Source of the DNA: Candidatus Sumerlaeota bacterium | GTDB taxonomy: Bacteria > Sumerlaeota > Sumerlaeia > JADFCT01 | Reading direction: 5' to 3' | Assembly (NCBI GenBank): GCA_026398575.1 | Contig: JAPLSP010000658.1 | Span: 1 to 16,118, forward strand | DNA length: 16,118 nt | In this document: positions 13,737 through 16,118 of the stretch, piece by piece | Layout of the letters: each line of letters opens with the position of its first letter | Position numbering within the stretch: position 1 is the first letter of the stretch | Position numbers and translations under genes: made by a program | Notes under the pieces: model-generated | The model's database searches: none | Told to the model about the DNA's origin: nothing | The model's input: the letters and a program-made list of their open reading frames with translations, nothing else

Positions 13737-15767
13737 TCATTTGGCGTTTTTGGCGGGTGGTTTGGCGCCGGCGTCCAGCTTGGAAAAAACCTGCTGCGCG
13801 TGTTTCATGCGCGGATCGCCGCCGTTTTTCTTTTTGAAGGCGTCCGTGAAAATACGCTTGTAGGCGTTCTGAGCATCGGCGCCGGCGTCCGGATCATCGA
13901 AGCGTTTTTCGAGAAATTCGAGCGTGGTCAGGTCCTTCGTATCGGCGGCCGCCGCGATCACGGTCTTCTTGTCCTCGGCGCTCTGAGCCGCCGCAAACGC
14001 CTTCTCCATCAGCGACAGCCGCTTATCCTGCGGAAATTCCTCCCGGGCGCCCAGCGCGACGAGCGCGCGCAATGCCAGGATGCGATGCGTCTTGTCTTTC
14101 GCGTTCTTCGCCACGTCCGCCAGCAGGTCGGCGGCGGCGGGATCGGTAGCGTCGCACAGAGAGCGGACTGCGGCGTCAACCATGGCGGCATCCGAATCCT
14201 GCATCGCGTCTTTGAGGGCTGACAGCGCCTTGGCCCCGCCGACGGGACCCAGCACGCGCATCAGGCTGGCGCGCGCGGCGCCGGCGCCGGACATGGCGGC
14301 CAGGACTTTATCCACACGCTGGCTTTCATCCTTGACGCGCCTGCAAGCTGTGATGAGCGCCTTCTCCAGACCCCGGCGTTCCTTGTCTTGTTGCGCTTTT
14401 TTCACCAGCCCGATCAGAGGCTCGATGTCGTTCTCAGAGGCAAGGGTCGCCAGCGTTTTGAGCGCCTCGTCGCGGACCTTGGCGTCCGAATCGCCCGCCG
14501 CTTTGATGAGCGAAGCAGAAACGCCCTTGGCGCCGCGGTTGCCCAGCGCCACCATGAGGCCTGTCCGAATTTCGGGCGCGCCGGCGGCTTCAACGCGCTT
14601 GGCCATCGCCGCTTCCACGCCGTCGCCTTTCAGGCGTTCGAGCGTCTCTTGCGCGGCCTTGGCCGCATCGCCGCCAGCCGCAAGCGCCTCGGCCACCGCG
14701 TCAACGCTCGAGGCGTCGCCTAACGGAATCAGCGCCTGGAGCGCAGCGATCTTCACTGCAGGATCGGCGCTCTTGACCATCTGCGTCACAGCGGGTTGAG
14801 CAGTCTTGTCGCCGCGCTGCGCCAAGGCGGAGATCACTACGGTTTGAGCGGTCGGAGCGAGCGACGGCAGTTCCGAAACAATGGCTTTGACCGTCTCGGC
14901 GCCTTCCGGCGCGTCACTGATGAATTTGCCGCCGGCTTGCTGCAACTTCAAATCCTTGTTCTTGAGAAGCATGACGATGGTCTGCGCCGCTTTGTCTTTT
15001 TCGGAGAGGATCAGGCCGCGATAGGCTGCAATCCGGTTCTGCGTTGGGTTGCCCTCGGCGGAAATTTCGCGATAAACCGCCGCCGCTTCGCCTGCCTTGC
15101 CGTCCGCCAGCATCGCATCGGCGACGAGGAGCATATTGTCGAGCTTCTGCGCTTTCATCGCGTCGGGAACCTGCGCCGCCGTCAGGGCTTTGGCCGCGTC
15201 CGTGCCTCCGATGCGCCCCAGGGCGGAGAGCGCCGCGTTGGCCACATCGGGATTCTTGCTTCCCACCAGTTTCGCAATCTCGCTGACGGCTTCCTTGTCA
15301 CGCCGGAAAGAAAGCGTGCTGATGACCCCGGGCTTGAGCTTATCGCTTACCGTCGGCAGTGCTTTGCGCAACGCCTCGCCCGCGGCCGGCGAAGGATTTC
15401 CCTGCAACGCAAAGCGCGCCATGTGCGAAAGCTTCTCGTCGCTCAGCAACGCCGCCAGCGCCGGCACGCATTTCTCCGTGCCGATCAGCCGCAGCAGACG
15501 GCAGCAATAATCTTTCCCCGCCGCCGTGGCGCCGGGATTCTGGAGGATTTGAATCAGCTTGCCTTCGGTCTCTTTCATCTTCTCAGGCGGCGCGCCCCGC
15601 AGGCTATCTTCCAAAGCCGCCATGGCCGTGCGGCTCTGATCGTACTCATACTTTTGAATGGCGGCGAAGACGTCATCCGACTGCTGCGCCTGCGCGGAGT
15701 ATGCAGTCAGCATCGCCATCGCAATCGCTCCCAGAAAAGCGCACGCAACATTGTGTTTCGTATTCAT
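13737..15767 (-). CDS. Secreted HEAT-repeat protein
   Basis: This 676-residue exported protein has a Sec signal peptide (1-27, AYSAQA/QQ) followed by an all-helical solenoid of HEAT-like repeats up to about residue 640, for example VRDEALKTLATLA, VANAALSALGRIGG and VDAAVRSLCDATDPAAADLL, and a short basic tail ending PPAKNAK. HEAT solenoids are protein- or ligand-binding scaffolds, and no catalytic motif or haem CXXCH is seen. It aligns collinearly with residues 313-940 of the giant fusion protein (DQSR-A-AALE--LRGA, AGKDY-CR-LRLIG, GNPT--RIAAYRG, FLEK-F-DPDAGAD), so the two are paralogues. AAAGGAG precedes ATG by about 9 nt. It follows the isomerase/epimerase gene after 35 bp, consistent with one operon. 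Confidence 0.88.
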   Translation of the reverse strand: MNTKHNVACAFLGAIAMAMLTAYSAQAQQSDDVFAAIQKYEYDQSRTAMAALEDSLRGAPPEKMKETEGKLIQILQNPGATAAGKDYCCRLLRLIGTEKCVPALAALLSDEKLSHMARFALQGNPSPAAGEALRKALPTVSDKLKPGVISTLSFRRDKEAVSEIAKLVGSKNPDVANAALSALGRIGGTDAAKALTAAQVPDAMKAQKLDNMLLVADAMLADGKAGEAAAVYREISAEGNPTQNRIAAYRGLILSEKDKAAQTIVMLLKNKDLKLQQAGGKFISDAPEGAETVKAIVSELPSLAPTAQTVVISALAQRGDKTAQPAVTQMVKSADPAVKIAALQALIPLGDASSVDAVAEALAAGGDAAKAAQETLERLKGDGVEAAMAKRVEAAGAPEIRTGLMVALGNRGAKGVSASLIKAAGDSDAKVRDEALKTLATLASENDIEPLIGLVKKAQQDKERRGLEKALITACRRVKDESQRVDKVLAAMSGAGAARASLMRVLGPVGGAKALSALKDAMQDSDAAMVDAAVRSLCDATDPAAADLLADVAKNAKDKTHRILALRALVALGAREEFPQDKRLSLMEKAFAAAQSAEDKKTVIAAAADTKDLTTLEFLEKRFDDPDAGADAQNAYKRIFTDAFKKKNGGDPRMKHAQQVFSKLDAGAKPPAKNAK

Positions 15768-15802
15768 TTATGGATTCTCCTTTTATAATATACCGCCAAT
15801 CG

Positions 15803-16118
15803 CTATTGACTACTGACAGCCTTGGCCGAGAGCCGCCGCCAGGCTTCCATCGAACGCATCAAGTTGTCCTGCACGTTGCCGCCGATGCCATACCCCTGCA
15901 ATCCTATCGGTCCCTGATAACCGAGGCGATGCAGCGTTTTCAGCGCTTCCTCCACACTGTATGTCCCGCGATCAAGCGTCTGGATCAGCGTTTTCCAATC
16001 TTTGCCGTCCTTGTCCGCGCCGTTGATCGTTACAACAAACAAATACGGCATCGCTTGCTTGAGTGTGGCTTCCAAATCTTTCCCGCCCGTCACGCGCAGC
16101 CAATGGCAAAGGTTGAAG
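15803..16118 (-). CDS. Sugar phosphate isomerase/epimerase (AP endonuclease 2 family), C-terminal part
   Basis: The gene enters from the right edge; the visible 104 codons are the C-terminal end of a TIM-barrel protein of the xylose isomerase-like / AP endonuclease family 2 type. Visible motifs are FNLCHWLRVTGGKDLEATL, LFVVTINGADKDG, TLDRGTYSVEEAL and the end GYQGPIGLQGYGIGG...SMEAWRRL, which I recognise as typical of sugar phosphate isomerase/epimerase annotations in Planctomycetota and relatives. The GTG at 16093 is internal, because homologous sequence continues upstream in frame to the edge. Members isomerise, epimerise or (for some 3-keto-glycoside enzymes) eliminate across sugars. It is probably the first visible gene of the downstream same-strand cluster. 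Start and any export signal lie outside the window. Confidence 0.85.
   Translation of the reverse strand, partial: FNLCHWLRVTGGKDLEATLKQAMPYLFVVTINGADKDGKDWKTLIQTLDRGTYSVEEALKTLHRLGYQGPIGLQGYGIGGNVQDNLMRSMEAWRRLSAKAVSSQ

Noticed and set aside
14796..15788. 330-codon plus-strand frame opposite the HEAT-repeat gene
   Set aside because: Antisense shadow of a gene with a good ribosome-binding site, signal peptide and paralogue next door.
6837..16118. Planctomycete-type cytochrome c / membrane-bound dehydrogenase cluster
   Set aside because: HEAT and ThuA proteins often accompany haem-binding proteins in these bacteria, but I found no CXXCH motif in any product here.

Overview
The window is about 16.1 kb of moderately GC-rich bacterial DNA and falls into two parts. 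The right half, with exported ThuA, HEAT-repeat, F5/8 type C and twin-arginine Gfo/Idh/MocA proteins plus a sugar isomerase/epimerase, has a gene content typical of Planctomycetota, Verrucomicrobiota, Lentisphaerota and uncultured lineages such as Hydrogenedentota or Sumerlaeota. I cannot place it more precisely by eye.

Positions 1-5345 (minus strand) hold the conserved transcription/translation block, in transcription order: tRNA-Trp(CCA), secE, nusG, rplK (L11), rplA (L1), rplJ (L10), rplL (L7/L12) and the first 460 codons of rpoB, which runs off the left edge. A possible 68-codon gene overlaps the end of rplA. The 402-bp rplA-rplJ gap contains a candidate L10 autoregulatory leader whose stem covers part of the rplJ Shine-Dalgarno sequence. 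NusG carries an unusual N-terminal low-complexity extension of about 72 residues.

Positions 5346-6836 (plus strand) hold a MarC-family membrane protein and a Uma2-family PD-(D/E)xK nuclease-like gene whose 5' end looks damaged or uses a non-standard start. They are divergent from the ribosomal block and convergent with the right-hand cluster.

Positions 6837-16118 (minus strand) form a same-strand, probably co-transcribed cluster, in transcription order: sugar phosphate isomerase/epimerase (3' part only), a secreted HEAT-repeat protein, a Tat-exported Gfo/Idh/MocA oxidoreductase, a secreted stand-alone ThuA protein, and a 1403-residue secreted protein. That large protein joins a ThuA domain, the same type of HEAT region, two F5/8 type C (discoidin) domains and a C-terminal carbohydrate-binding-like domain. 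The ThuA and HEAT parts of the giant are collinear homologues of the two stand-alone neighbours, so the cluster carries both separate and fused forms of the same modules. The likely role is oxidation and processing of a sugar or glycoside outside the cytoplasm; the substrate is unknown.

A second theme is short tandem repeats. Seven arrays with units of 7, 9 or 10 bp sit in the window: two inside the ribosomal-protein operon, four in three of the four gaps of the sugar cluster, and one in frame inside the giant gene. One 10-bp family (core CACGGAC plus 3 nt) occurs at two loci 10 kb apart, both times just upstream of a gene start and in the same orientation.
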